Positions 37,206-46,397 of a stretch of 64,000 nucleotides of DNA are shown in pieces (the stretch's first letter is position 1; each line of letters starts with the position of its first letter). This DNA is from JBDTSW01 sp963782605 (GTDB lineage Bacteria > Actinomycetota > Thermoleophilia > Solirubrobacterales > 70-9). Under the pieces are notes generated by a model. The model was not told where the DNA came from, did no database searches, and saw nothing but the letters and a program-made list of their open reading frames with translations. Where the stretch lies: NCBI GenBank assembly GCA_963782605.1, contig CAWAKK010000006.1, positions 1 through 64,000 of the forward strand. The letters are read 5' to 3'. Made by a program: the position numbers and the translations under genes.

Positions 37206-39767
37206 ATGGAAGCTGGCGGACTCGCTGCCCTGACGGGCAACATCGAGGAGCGCGAGCTCACGCAGGAGATGCGCTCGTCGTATCTCGATTACGCGATGAG
37301 CGTGATCGTTGGGCGGGCGCTGCCCGACGTCCGCGACGGCTTGAAGCCGGTGCACCGCCGCGTGCTCTATGCGATGCACGACCTGGCGCTGCAGCCCAAC
37401 CGCCCGTACCGCAAGTCGGCGTTCATCGTCGGTGAGGTGATGGGCAAGTACCACCCCCACGGCGACTCGGCGATCTACGACACCCTCGCGCGCATGGCGC
37501 AGGACTTCTCCCTGCGCTACCCACTCGTCGACGGCCAGGGCAACTTCGGCTCGATCGACGACGATCCGCCGGCGGCGATGCGCTACACCGAGGCCCGTCT
37601 CGCTCGCCTCGCGACCGAGATGCTGCGCGAGATCGAGTCGGACACCGTCGAGTTCGTCCCCAACTACGACGAGTCGCAGCAGGAGCCGCTCGTGCTGCCC
37701 GCGCGCTTTCCGAACCTGCTCGTCAACGGGGCCACCGGCATCGCCGTCGGGATGGCGACCAACATCCCACCGCACAATCTGAGCGAGGTCGCAGGGGCGG
37801 TTCGCGCATACGCCGAGAACCCGGAGATCGACCTCGCGGGCCTGATGGAGCACGTCAAGGGGCCCGACTTCCCCGGCGGCGGGATCATGAGCCTGGAGGG
37901 CATCCGCGACGCCTACGCCTCCGGGCGCGGGAGCGTCCGAGTGCGCGGCCGGGTGCACTCCGAGCCGCTCAAGGGCGGCAAGGACGCGCTGGTCATCTCC
38001 GAGCTGCCGTTCATGGTGAAGAAGGGCGGCGACACCGGGCTGATCTCGAAGATCGCCGACCTCGTTCGCGAGAAGAAGCTCGACGGCATCTCGGATCTGC
38101 GCGACGAGTCCGACCGCTCCGGGATGCGCGTGGTGATCGAGCTGAAGCGCGGCGCCGACCCGAACATCGTCACCAACAACCTCTACAAGCGCACCCAGCT
38201 CCAGCAGGCGTTCGGGCTCAACATGGTGGCGCTCGTCGACGGGGTGCCGCGCACGCTCTCGCTGAAGGAGCTCGTCCATCACTACACGATCCACCAGCGC
38301 GAGGTGCTCACCAGGCGTACCCAGCACGAGCTGCGCCGCGCCGAGGCTCGCGCCCACATCCTCGAGGGGCTGCTGGTCGCGCTCGACAACCTCGACGCGG
38401 TGATCGAGCTGATCCGCGCCTCGTCCGACACCGATGTCGCGCGTACGGGCCTCGTGGAGCGCTTCGAGCTCTCCGAGGAGCAGGCGCAGGCGATCCTCGA
38501 TATGCGCCTCGCCCGCCTGACGGCGCTCGAGTCCGACAAGGTCCGCACTGAGCACGGGGAGCTCCAGGAGCGAATCGCCGAGCTGCGCGCGATCCTCGGA
38601 GACCCGGCGAGGGTCGACGCCCTGCTGCTGGAGGAGCTCGACGCGCTCGAGCAACGCTACGGCGACGACCGCCGCACGGAGATCACCCACTTCGAGGGCG
38701 ACGTGGACATCGAGGACATGATCGCCGAGCAGCAGATGGTCATCTCACTCACCCACTCCGGGTACGTGAAGCGCCTGCCGGTCGCCACCTACCGCCAGCA
38801 GCATCGGGGCGGCGTCGGCGTGATGGGGATGGAGATGAAGGAGGGCGACTACATCGAGCACCTCCATATCTGCTCGACCCACGATTGGCTGCTCTTCTTC
38901 ACCAACCGCGGCAAGGTCTACCGGCTCAAGGTCTACGAGCTGCCGGAGGGCTCGCGGACCTCGAAGGGCCGCGCGCTCGTGAACGTGCTGCCGCTTCGCG
39001 ACGGCGAGCGGGTGATGGCCGTGATCCCCACCCGCGACTTCCAGGAGGCCAAGTACCTCGCCTTCGCGACCGCCAAGGGTCTTGTGAAGAAGACGGAGTT
39101 CACCTCCTACAACACCCCGATCCGCGCCGACGGAATCATCGCGATCAAGGTGCGCGACGGCGACGAGCTCGTGCAGGTGCGGCTCACCACGGGCGATGAC
39201 GACCTGCTCTTGGTCTCGCGCTCAGGTCACGCCTCCCGCTTCTCGGAGAAGAAGGTGCGTTCGATGGGGCGTGACACCTCGGGCGTGAAGGGGATGAAGG
39301 TCGAGGGCAAGGTCGGCCGTGCGGCCAACCGGGTGCTGGCGATGGACGTGGCCCGCGACGACTCAGAGCTCTTCGTCGTCACCGAGAACGGCTACGGCAA
39401 GCGCACGCAGGTCTCCGAGTACCCGACCAAGGGCCGCGGGACCAAGGGCGTGCTCACGATCAAGCTGACCGAGAAGAAGGGCGGCCTAGCCGGCGCCCTC
39501 ATCGTCCGCGAGCATCAGGACCTGCTGTTCATCTCCGTCAACGGCATGGTGCAGCGGACCCAGGCGGGCGGCATCTCGCAGATGGGTCGAGCGACCCAGG
39601 GCGTTCGCGTCATGAACATGCGCGAGGACGACACCGTCTCCGCGGTTGCACTCGTGGTCGAGTCGAGCGCCGGTGCGAGCGTGGCGGAGGAAGCCGAGGC
39701 GGTCGCCGAGCAGGCCGCGGAGGGCGCGAAGCCCGCAGCGGCTCCGGGGAGCGACGGCGCGAGCTGA
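37206..39767 (+). CDS. gyrA: DNA gyrase subunit A (complete)
   Basis: GyrA cuts and rejoins DNA. The 853-residue protein has the start ERELTQEMRSSYLDYAMSVI, GRALPDVRDGLKPVHRRVLY, the quinolone-determining HPHGDSAIYDTLARMAQDF and the catalytic Tyr in AAMRYTEARL (about residue 127). The C-terminal pinwheel carries a degenerate GyrA box YPTKGRGTKGVLTI. An acidic, Ala-rich tail ends it. It lies 34 bases after gyrB. This is the second gyrA sequence in the window; the fragment at 4,601 is from another genome. Confidence 0.98.
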   Translation: MEAGGLAALTGNIEERELTQEMRSSYLDYAMSVIVGRALPDVRDGLKPVHRRVLYAMHDLALQPNRPYRKSAFIVGEVMGKYHPHGDSAIYDTLARMAQDFSLRYPLVDGQGNFGSIDDDPPAAMRYTEARLARLATEMLREIESDTVEFVPNYDESQQEPLVLPARFPNLLVNGATGIAVGMATNIPPHNLSEVAGAVRAYAENPEIDLAGLMEHVKGPDFPGGGIMSLEGIRDAYASGRGSVRVRGRVHSEPLKGGKDALVISELPFMVKKGGDTGLISKIADLVREKKLDGISDLRDESDRSGMRVVIELKRGADPNIVTNNLYKRTQLQQAFGLNMVALVDGVPRTLSLKELVHHYTIHQREVLTRRTQHELRRAEARAHILEGLLVALDNLDAVIELIRASSDTDVARTGLVERFELSEEQAQAILDMRLARLTALESDKVRTEHGELQERIAELRAILGDPARVDALLLEELDALEQRYGDDRRTEITHFEGDVDIEDMIAEQQMVISLTHSGYVKRLPVATYRQQHRGGVGVMGMEMKEGDYIEHLHICSTHDWLLFFTNRGKVYRLKVYELPEGSRTSKGRALVNVLPLRDGERVMAVIPTRDFQEAKYLAFATAKGLVKKTEFTSYNTPIRADGIIAIKVRDGDELVQVRLTTGDDDLLLVSRSGHASRFSEKKVRSMGRDTSGVKGMKVEGKVGRAANRVLAMDVARDDSELFVVTENGYGKRTQVSEYPTKGRGTKGVLTIKLTEKKGGLAGALIVREHQDLLFISVNGMVQRTQAGGISQMGRATQGVRVMNMREDDTVSAVALVVESSAGASVAEEAEAVAEQAAEGAKPAAAPGSDGAS

Positions 39768-39834
39768 GTGCGCGGCACTCGGCGTGCCGGATCCGCGGCT
39801 CAAGTCTCGGGGAAGCCCTACCGATAACGGAGCT

Positions 39835-40272
39835 GTGCCCCGTGCAAGCTTCGCGCTCGCTGCCCTCTTCGCAGTCCTCCTGCTGCCGGCTCCCTCGCTG
39901 GCGGCTCCCGACATCCTGCGGACAAAGCTGAGCAACACCAGCGAATACGACATCGACAACGACCCGCAGGGGCCGTCGGGCGGCGATCAATCGGGCTCGA
40001 AGGGCGAGCTGCTGAAGGGCGGCGAAGTCGTGGGCCGCTTTGTCACCGGCTGCAGGGCGGCCGCTGCCAACGTGGGGATCTGCGAGGGCAGCTTCTGGTT
40101 TTCGGGTCGGGGGCAGATCTACGCAGCGGGCCGCTTCCGGGGGGACGCAGAACGCAATCAGATCCCGATCCTTGGGGGCACCCGCGAGTTCAAGGGAGCC
40201 GGCGGCCAGCTCACCGTGTCGAGGGTCTCGGACCCGGGCCTCACCCGGCTCGTGTTCAGGTTCTCTCGCTGA
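39835..40272 (+). CDS. Secreted beta-barrel protein, allene oxide cyclase/dirigent-like
   Basis: A signal peptide (FALAALFAVLLLPAPSLAA) is followed by ~125 residues. Motifs LKGGEVVGRFVTGCRAAAAN, FWFSGRGQIYAAGRF and GTREFKGAGGQLTVSRV resemble the allene-oxide-cyclase/dirigent-type barrel, where a GTGxYxGAxG motif lies near the end. Two Cys (TGC, ICEG) could pair. The GTG at 39,835 gives a clean signal peptide. The function of bacterial members is unknown; a small-molecule-binding lipocalin-like role is possible. Confidence 0.6.
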   Translation: MPRASFALAALFAVLLLPAPSLAAPDILRTKLSNTSEYDIDNDPQGPSGGDQSGSKGELLKGGEVVGRFVTGCRAAAANVGICEGSFWFSGRGQIYAAGRFRGDAERNQIPILGGTREFKGAGGQLTVSRVSDPGLTRLVFRFSR

Positions 40273-40317
40273 GCGGCCTGCGACGGGCGGCACCGCCCAG
40301 GAACCGGCGGCACGCGT

Positions 40318-41097
40318 CTAGTTCGAGACCGCGCGGCGGTAACGGCGCACCGAGAGGTACGCGAACACCAGTGTGATCCCGACGCACCAGAGCACGGCGA
40401 TCCAGATGTCGTTGCCCGCCGGGGTACCCAGGAAGAGGGCCCGGGCAGCATCGACCATGAAGCTGAACGGATTGATGTCCGCCGCGAAGGTCTGGAGAGG
40501 CTCGGGCATCGATTCGGGCGGGGCGAAGGCCGACGACGCGAAGGTGAGCGGAAAGATGAGGATGAAGCCGAACGCGTTCGCGCTCTCCGGCGTCGAGGAG
40601 TTCAGCCCGACCCAGGCGAAGACCCACGAGAACGTGTAGCCGATCAGCAGGAACAGCCCGATCCCGGCCAGCACCTCGAGCGGCGAGGTCGTGATGTCCC
40701 AGCCGACCACGATCCCGACCGTGAAGAGCACCACGAGCGAGATCGAGTTGGTGACGACGTCGGCGAGCGTGCGGCCCGTCAGCACTGCCGAACGGGCCAT
40801 CGGCAACGAGCGGAACCGATCGATGAGCCCGCGACCGAGGTCCTCCGAGAGCCCGAGCGCGGTCACGAAGCCACCGAACGCCATCGACTGGACGATGATG
40901 CCCGGCATCAAAAAGTCGGTGTAGTCGCCGAACCCCGGCGTCGCGATCGCGCCGCCGAAGACGTAGACGAACAGCACGACGAACATCACGGGCTGGATCG
41001 TGAACGCGGTCAGCAGATCAGGCTGGCGGGGAATGCGCCGAAGGCTGCGCTCGGCGAGCACGAAAGCGTCGGAGACCGCCATCCGCAGGGAGCTCAT
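40318..41097 (-). CDS. ABC-2 type transporter permease (DrrB-like)
   Basis: This 259-residue protein has six helices: LTAFTIQPVMFVVLFVYVFG, MPGIIVQSMAFGGFVTALGL, SISLVVLFTVGIVVGWDI, VLAGIGLFLLIGYTFSWVFA, FGFILIFPLTFASSAFAPPE and WIAVLWCVGITLVFAYLSV. The segment DLGRGLIDRFRSLPMARSAV is the ABC-2 coupling helix signature. It pairs with the ATPase gene whose stop overlaps its start by four bases. Such exporters move lipids, glycolipids or antibiotics. Its position beside the sulfotransferase cluster makes a glycan or lipid substrate plausible but unproven. Confidence 0.92.
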   Translation of the reverse strand: MSSLRMAVSDAFVLAERSLRRIPRQPDLLTAFTIQPVMFVVLFVYVFGGAIATPGFGDYTDFLMPGIIVQSMAFGGFVTALGLSEDLGRGLIDRFRSLPMARSAVLTGRTLADVVTNSISLVVLFTVGIVVGWDITTSPLEVLAGIGLFLLIGYTFSWVFAWVGLNSSTPESANAFGFILIFPLTFASSAFAPPESMPEPLQTFAADINPFSFMVDAARALFLGTPAGNDIWIAVLWCVGITLVFAYLSVRRYRRAVSN

Positions 41098-42092
41098 CGG
41101 GCCGCCTCCTCGCGCTCGGGCTCGGCGTCTTCGGCGTCCTCGCCGTCGGCGTGCTCCACGTGCTCACCGGTCAGCGTCATGAAGACGTCGTCGAGCGTGG
41201 GCCGGCGAAGGGTGATGTCGTCGACGCCCACCCCGGACTCGTCCAGGCGGCGCACCGCATCGGCGATGGCGCCCTTACGGTCGGCCAGGGGGATGCGAAC
41301 CGTCCCATCGAGCGACTCCGGCTCCGACTCGCCGATCCCCCGCAGCGCTCTCCCAGCGGCCTCGGCTTGGGAGGAGTCCTCGAGGCGGACCTCGAGGCGC
41401 TCGCCACCCACCTGAGCCTTGAGCTCGTCGGAGGTGCCCTCGGCGATGAGGTTGCCGCGGTCGATCACGGCGATCTGGTCGGCCAGGCGGTCGGCCTCGT
41501 CGAGATACTGCGTCGTCAGAAGGACGGTGGTGCCGCCTGCGACCCGGTCCTCGATCGTCTCCCACAGGCCGATGCGGCTGCGGGGATCGAGCCCCGTGGT
41601 CGGCTCGTCCATGAAGAGCACGGGCGGCCGCGCCACGAGCGACGCGGCGAGATCAAGCCGCCGGCGCATGCCTCCCGAGTAGGTCCGGACCAGCCGGTCG
41701 CCGGCCTCGTCCAATGCGAAGCGCTCGAGCAGCTCGCTCGCCCGTACACGCGATTCGGGGCGACCGAGGTGGTAGAGCCGCCCCACCATCTCCAGGTTCT
41801 CGGCGCCCGTCAGGTTCTCGTCGACCGCCGCCTGCTGGCCGGCGACGCCGATGTGGGCGCGAAGCTCCTTCGCCTGGGCGACGACGTCGAAGCCCGCGAC
41901 CTGTGCGGTGCCGTCGTCGGGCTCGAGGAGCGTGGTGAGGATGCGGACCGCCGTCGTCTTGCCGGCTCCGTTCGGGCCCAGGAGTGCGAGCACGGTGCCC
42001 GCGGACGCGGTGAGGTCGACGCCGCACAGCGCACGGACGTCGCCGAACGACTTCTTGATCCCTCGAGTCTCAATCACCGCTTCGTCGGCCAT
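41094..42092 (-). CDS. ABC transporter ATP-binding protein (DrrA-like)
   Basis: The ATPase has Walker A ALLGPNGAGKTTAVRILTTL, the LSGG-like signature RTYSGGMRRRLDLAASLVAR and Walker B PPVLFMDEPTTGLDPRSRIG. The C-terminal region with DDITLRRPTLDDVFMTLTG is the DrrA-type regulatory domain. The ATG at 42,092 was chosen because MADEAVIETRGIKKSFG matches family starts. A Glu-rich tail ends the protein. It transcribes away from the sulfotransferase cluster, whose first gene starts 57 bases off. Confidence 0.93.
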   Translation of the reverse strand: MADEAVIETRGIKKSFGDVRALCGVDLTASAGTVLALLGPNGAGKTTAVRILTTLLEPDDGTAQVAGFDVVAQAKELRAHIGVAGQQAAVDENLTGAENLEMVGRLYHLGRPESRVRASELLERFALDEAGDRLVRTYSGGMRRRLDLAASLVARPPVLFMDEPTTGLDPRSRIGLWETIEDRVAGGTTVLLTTQYLDEADRLADQIAVIDRGNLIAEGTSDELKAQVGGERLEVRLEDSSQAEAAGRALRGIGESEPESLDGTVRIPLADRKGAIADAVRRLDESGVGVDDITLRRPTLDDVFMTLTGEHVEHADGEDAEDAEPEREEAAR

Positions 42093-42135
42093 GCCTTTCA
42101 ACCTAGCGACCGGGCTCGGAAACCGAAGTGGCATC

Positions 42136-42141
42136 TAGCAT
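42136..42141 (+). promoter_or_regulatory. -10 box (TAGCAT) of the sulfotransferase cluster
   Basis: TAGCAT lies seven bases before the GTG at 42,149. It supports that GTG as the start of the first sulfotransferase and a leaderless transcript. Confidence 0.4.
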
Positions 42142-42148
42142 CAGCGTC

Positions 42149-43096
42149 GTGAGATCGCCGCTGCCACGCGCCGTTCGCCGGCGCCTGCGGGCGCGGCGGG
42201 CCGACGAACCCGCACCCTTCGTGGTTGGCGCCGCACGCTCGGGCACAACCCTGCTGCGGATGATGCTCGACTCCCACCGCGAGCTCGCGATCCCGTTCGA
42301 GACCCAGCTCTTGCCGGAGCTGATCGACGCCTCGCGCGATGACGCGACTCCAGCGCAGCTCGCCGACATGCTCATCGGCCATCGCCGCTTTCCCGACTTC
42401 GACCTCGATCCCGACGAGATGCGAGCTGCGTTCCTCGCTCCCGACCCGTTCAACCTCGCCGACGCGATGCGGGCCTTCTACCGCGCCTACGCCAAGCGCC
42501 AGGGAAAGCCACGCTGGGGCGACAAGAGCCCGGGCTACGCGCTCCACATCCGCAAGATCGCTCGCCTGCTGCCGGAGGCCCACTTCGTTCACCTGATCCG
42601 CGACGGGCGCGACGTGCGCCTCTCGCAGCTGCGTCGCGGGCACAACCCGCCGGGCGCCGGCAAGCACGCTCGGCGCTGGAAGCGCCGCGTGCAAACGGCG
42701 CGCCGCCAGGGCGCGCAAGTCGACCACTACATGGAGCTGCGCTACGAGCAGCTGATCGCAGACCCCGAGCCCGAGCTGCGGCGGATCTGCGAGTTCGTCG
42801 GGCTGGAGTTCGACCCCGCGATGCTCACCTATCACGAGCGCGCGGGCGAGCGCCTCGGCGAGATCGACCGCGACCTCGAGGCCGGTCAGGAGCTGGCGAG
42901 CGAGCGCGAGCGCCCGGTATTCAGGGCGGAGGACCGGCTCGACTTCCACAAGCTCACGAAGGAGCCCCCGCGTGGCGACCGCGTTGCGAAGTGGAAGCGG
43001 GAGATGCCGCCAGATGATCTCGCGGACTTCGAACGCGTTGCGGGCGATCTGCTCGAGGATCTGGGCTACGAGCGCGGGCTAGCCTCCCCGCGATGA
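42149..43096 (+). CDS. Sulfotransferase 1
   Basis: This ~315-residue enzyme has the PAPS-binding loop FVVGAARSGTTLLRMMLDSH and the 3'-phosphate site VHLIRDGRDVRLSQLRRGHN, both typical of the sulfotransferase family. The central GDKSPGYALHIRKIARLLPE supplies the conserved Lys-Ser-Pro motif. It moves sulfate from PAPS to a hydroxyl or amine. A GTG at 42,128 is in frame, but the GTG at 42,149 is preferred because the TAGCAT box lies seven bases ahead. It overlaps the next gene as ATGA. Genes at 43,940 and 48,213 are close relatives. Confidence 0.9.
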   Translation: MRSPLPRAVRRRLRARRADEPAPFVVGAARSGTTLLRMMLDSHRELAIPFETQLLPELIDASRDDATPAQLADMLIGHRRFPDFDLDPDEMRAAFLAPDPFNLADAMRAFYRAYAKRQGKPRWGDKSPGYALHIRKIARLLPEAHFVHLIRDGRDVRLSQLRRGHNPPGAGKHARRWKRRVQTARRQGAQVDHYMELRYEQLIADPEPELRRICEFVGLEFDPAMLTYHERAGERLGEIDRDLEAGQELASERERPVFRAEDRLDFHKLTKEPPRGDRVAKWKREMPPDDLADFERVAGDLLEDLGYERGLASPR

Positions 43097-43935
43097 TCCA
43101 CGTGGCCACGGTCCATTGGCGCGATGACCGCTGGGTCGACGTGCAGCTGGGCTACCTCGAGCGTCACCTGCCGCAGCCGCACCGCGTCTACGCGTTCCTA
43201 AACGGCATGGACGAGGACCACTCGGAGCGCTTCTACTACGCCTCGGACGAGAACGTGCGCGAGCACTCCACCAAGCTCAACCTGCTCGCGGACATGATCG
43301 CCTTCAACGCCGAGAGCGACGGCGATCCGCTGCTCTTCATCGACGGCGACGCCTTCCCGATCGCCGACCTCGGCCCCCTGATCGAGTCCGACCTCCCACG
43401 CGACCGATTGATCGCCGTTCGCCGTGACGAGGCATCCGACGTGCAGCCACATCCGTGCTTCTGCCTGACGACGGTCGGCACCTGGCGGGAGCTCGGCGGC
43501 GACTGGCGCAAGGGCGGGCACTCGTGGACGAACGACGCCGGTCGCGAGGTGAGCGACGTCGGCGCCCGTGTCCTCAAGGCGGTCGAAGATCACGACCTGG
43601 ACTGGCGCGCCCTCAAGCGCTCCAACAAGCAGAACCCCCACCCGCTCTTCTTCGGCGTCTACGACGATCTCGTCTACCACCACGGAGCCGGCTTTCGCAA
43701 GGCGCGGGGCGGGCGGCTGCGCATCGCGGAGGCCGGAGTTCACGAGGCACGGGCGTCGTGGCGAGCGCGCGCGATCGAGGCGCTGCCGAAGAGCAGGCTG
43801 AAGCGCTACCTGCGCGAGCGCTTCCATCCCGCCCTTCGAATCAACCGCCAGCTCCAAAAGGAGGCGCAGGCGCTCTCCGACGAGTGGTTCGAGCGCCTAA
43901 AGAGCGATCCCGAGTTCTACCGGGCGCTGATCTAG
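43093..43935 (+). CDS. Glycosyltransferase-like protein 1 (nucleotide-diphospho-sugar transferase fold)
   Basis: This 280-residue protein begins MIHVATVHWRDDRWVDVQLG and has DPLLFIDGDAFPIADLGPLI, in which DGD matches the D-x-D metal motif of GT-A glycosyltransferases. FYYASDENVREHSTKLNLLA and DASDVQPHPCFCLTTVGTW-type segments fit the nucleotide-sugar region. There are no helices or signal peptide. I am confident of the fold but not of the donor or acceptor. It overlaps sulfotransferase 1 by four bases, so the two enzymes are probably coupled in a pathway. Confidence 0.6.
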   Translation: MIHVATVHWRDDRWVDVQLGYLERHLPQPHRVYAFLNGMDEDHSERFYYASDENVREHSTKLNLLADMIAFNAESDGDPLLFIDGDAFPIADLGPLIESDLPRDRLIAVRRDEASDVQPHPCFCLTTVGTWRELGGDWRKGGHSWTNDAGREVSDVGARVLKAVEDHDLDWRALKRSNKQNPHPLFFGVYDDLVYHHGAGFRKARGGRLRIAEAGVHEARASWRARAIEALPKSRLKRYLRERFHPALRINRQLQKEAQALSDEWFERLKSDPEFYRALI

Positions 43936-43939
43936 CCCC

Positions 43940-44830
43940 GTGCGCATGGAACCACACGCCGACCTCGTTCCCGCTCCGTTTGTGGTCGGCTCGGGCGGCT
44001 CGGGCACGACGACCCTGCGCCTGATGCTGGACGCACACCCGCAGCTGGCCGTGCCGCCCGAGACCGGCTTTCTCCCGGACCTAGCGAAGGCCGCGGAGGC
44101 GGATGAGCCAAGCGCCGATGACATCGTCGGTGTCGTTCTCGCCGATCGCCGCTGGGGCGATTTCGGGTTCGAGCGCTCGGAGCTCGAGTCCATCTTCGGT
44201 TCCGTCGCGCCGCTGACGGGAACGAACGCCGCGCGCGCGTTCTACCGCGCTTACGCCGATCGCCACCGCAAACCCCGGTGGGGCGACAAGACGCCCGCGT
44301 ACGCGAAGTCGATGCGCAGGATCGAGCGGCTGCTCCCCGAGGCTCACTTCATCCACCTGATCCGCGATGGCCGTGACGTGCGGCTCTCGCGCCTCAACCG
44401 CACCGACGATCCCCCCCCGATCGAGATCGCCGCCAAGCGCTGGCGCCGACGAATCGAGCGCTCGCGCCGCATCTCGAACGACCTGGCCCATTACATCGAG
44501 GTGCGCTTCGAGGACCTGATCACGGACGCCGAGCCCACCCTGCGCCGCGTCTGCGAGTTCATCTCGCTCGACTACGACCCGGCGATGCTCGCCTACCACG
44601 AGGGTGCTGGGGACCGCCTCGCGGAGATGGCTCACAACCTCCCCGCCGAGGAGGGAAAGCAGGACCGTCCCGGCACCCGCCTCGAGCGCAAAGGATCGAG
44701 TCTCAAACCCCCGGATCCATCGATGATCGGCCGCTGGCGCGAGCGGATGAGCCGCGAGGAGGTCGGCGCCTACGAGGCTGAGGCCGGCGACCTCCTGAGC
44801 GAGCTCGGCTACCCGCTGGTCACGCGATGA
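43940..44830 (+). CDS. Sulfotransferase 2
   Basis: This ~296-residue enzyme is a close paralogue of sulfotransferases 1 and 6. It has FVVGSGGSGTTTLRLMLDAH as PAPS loop, PRWGDKTPAYAKSMRRIERL and FIHLIRDGRDVRLSRLNRTD as the 3'-phosphate site. The GTG at 43,940 is five bases after the preceding stop; an ATG at 43,946 is also possible. It overlaps the next gene by four bases. The PAPS-loop variant GSGGSGTTT is still compatible with binding. Confidence 0.9.
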   Translation: MRMEPHADLVPAPFVVGSGGSGTTTLRLMLDAHPQLAVPPETGFLPDLAKAAEADEPSADDIVGVVLADRRWGDFGFERSELESIFGSVAPLTGTNAARAFYRAYADRHRKPRWGDKTPAYAKSMRRIERLLPEAHFIHLIRDGRDVRLSRLNRTDDPPPIEIAAKRWRRRIERSRRISNDLAHYIEVRFEDLITDAEPTLRRVCEFISLDYDPAMLAYHEGAGDRLAEMAHNLPAEEGKQDRPGTRLERKGSSLKPPDPSMIGRWRERMSREEVGAYEAEAGDLLSELGYPLVTR

Positions 44831-45531
44831 GCACGCTCGTAGCCGTCCTGGGCATGCACCGCAGCGGCACCTCGGCGGTCGCAGGGACGCTCGGCGCGCA
44901 GGGGCTCGAGCTCGGGCCCGTCTCCGAGCGCAATCCGTTCAATCCGCGCGGAAACCGCGAGATCCCCCGCATCCGCAAGCTCCACGACAAGATCCTCGCC
45001 CGCAACGGCGGGTCATGGTGGGATCCGCCACGCGAGATCAAGATCACCGCCGGCCAGCGTGAGCGCCGCGACGACATCCTGGCCACCATTCCCGGCGACC
45101 TGCGCGCGATCAAGGACCCTCGCATGCTCGTGGTGCTCGGCCTGTGGCGCGAGCTCGAGCCGGCCTGGATCGGTGTCATCCGCAATCCGGTCGCCGTCTG
45201 TGCCTCGCTGCGTCGCCGCGCCGAGGCCCGCGGCAAACCAACCCTCGACCTCGACGAGTGGGAGGCGCTGTGGCGGCGCTACAACCAGAACCTGCTCGCC
45301 GAGCACGCACGCTCGGCCTTTCCGATCGTCGACTTCGACCGTGCCTCAGAGCTGGATTCCCAGGTCCGAGCTGCCCTCGCATTCCACGGGATCAAGCCGC
45401 CACGCTCGGCCTCGTTCTACGACCCCGAGCTCGACACGGCGGGCGCGGAGAGCTGGCGCGAGCGGGTGCGCTCCACCGAGAGCCTAGAGCTGTGGGAGCG
45501 TCTGAGCGAGCACAGCGCAGTCGCGCATTAG
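44827..45531 (+). CDS. Sulfotransferase-like protein 3
   Basis: This 234-residue protein starts directly with the nucleotide loop (STLVAVLGMHRSGTSAVAGT), so it lacks an N-terminal extension. The 3'-phosphate region is IGVIRNPVAVCASLRRRAEA. PFNPRGNREIPRIRKLHDKI and DLDEWEALWRRYNQNLLAEH are features of a bacterial sulfotransferase-like subfamily often near glycosyltransferases. It is shorter than the others and only distantly related to them. Overlap with its neighbour (ATGA) ties it to the operon. Confidence 0.75.
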   Translation: MSTLVAVLGMHRSGTSAVAGTLGAQGLELGPVSERNPFNPRGNREIPRIRKLHDKILARNGGSWWDPPREIKITAGQRERRDDILATIPGDLRAIKDPRMLVVLGLWRELEPAWIGVIRNPVAVCASLRRRAEARGKPTLDLDEWEALWRRYNQNLLAEHARSAFPIVDFDRASELDSQVRAALAFHGIKPPRSASFYDPELDTAGAESWRERVRSTESLELWERLSEHSAVAH

Positions 45532-45535
45532 CCCG

Positions 45536-46348
45536 GTGTCGCCCGAGAATCAAGACGAAGCCGCCCGGGCGCCCGAGCGGAAGGATCCGCCAAAGGGCCG
45601 CCTCGAGACCGCCGACGAACGCCAGCCTCCCGACTTCATCATCATCGGCGCCCAGCGGGCGGGGACCACGTCTCTTTACCGCTACCTGACCGAGCATCCC
45701 CGTGTCGGCGGCGCCTGGCGCAAGGAGGTTCACTACTTCGATTACAACCTCGAACGCGGCTGGCGGTGGTACCTGGCGCACTTTCCGAGGCGGGGCAAGT
45801 TCCAGGCGGTCGGCGAGGCGAGCCCCTACTACCTGTTCGACCCCGATGTGCCTGGCCGCGTTCATGCGGCGCTCCCCGATACTCGGCTGATCGCGTTGCT
45901 TCGAAACCCGATCGACCGCGCGTTCTCTCAGTACCAGCTGGCCACCCGGCGCGGATTCGAGAGCGAGAGCTTCGCCGACGCTGTGAGGATGGAGCCCGAC
46001 CGTCTCGCCGGCGGCGACGCGATCGCCCTGCGGCGGTTCTCCTATCTGCGCCGCGGCCACTACGCGGAGCAGCTCGAGCGCTGGCTCGAGCACTTCCCAC
46101 GCGAGCGATTGCTCGTCCTAAAGAGCGAGGAGCTCTACGCCGATCCCGCGCGGGCCCTGGACGAGACGCAGGAGTTTCTCGGCGTCGAGAGCCACCTTCC
46201 AGAGGAGCTTCGCCACTACCACGCGTCCGACTACGAGACCGTGATCGACCCGGCGACGCGGGCGGAGCTGCGCGCGTATTTCGAGCCCCACAACCGCCGG
46301 CTCTATGCGCTGCTCGGCCGCGACCTCGGGTGGGAGCCGGATCGCTAG
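45536..46348 (+). CDS. Sulfotransferase 4 (heparan-sulfate-sulfotransferase-like)
   Basis: This 270-residue protein has a polar N-terminus of ~30 residues, then DFIIIGAQRAGTTSLYRYLT (PAPS loop), GEASPYYLFDPDVPGRVHAA and RLIALLRNPIDRAFSQYQLA (3'-phosphate site), and RRFSYLRRGHYAEQLERWLE. The pattern KEVHYFD, RNPIDRAFSQY and RGxYAxQLxxW is that of the NDST/heparan sulfate sulfotransferase family, which act on sugar chains. This is the best evidence that the cluster acts on a glycan. It starts at a GTG five bases after the previous stop. Confidence 0.9.
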   Translation: MSPENQDEAARAPERKDPPKGRLETADERQPPDFIIIGAQRAGTTSLYRYLTEHPRVGGAWRKEVHYFDYNLERGWRWYLAHFPRRGKFQAVGEASPYYLFDPDVPGRVHAALPDTRLIALLRNPIDRAFSQYQLATRRGFESESFADAVRMEPDRLAGGDAIALRRFSYLRRGHYAEQLERWLEHFPRERLLVLKSEELYADPARALDETQEFLGVESHLPEELRHYHASDYETVIDPATRAELRAYFEPHNRRLYALLGRDLGWEPDR

Positions 46349-46384
46349 TGGCTCGTAGCGTGGCAAGGCGCGAAGCCCGTCACC

Positions 46385-46390
46385 TAGGCT
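46385..46390 (+). promoter_or_regulatory. -10 box (TAGGCT) inside the sulfotransferase cluster
   Basis: TAGGCT lies seven bases before the GTG at 46,398 in the only sizeable gap of the cluster, so a second leaderless transcript probably starts here. Confidence 0.4.
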
Positions 46391-46397
46391 GTCCCAC

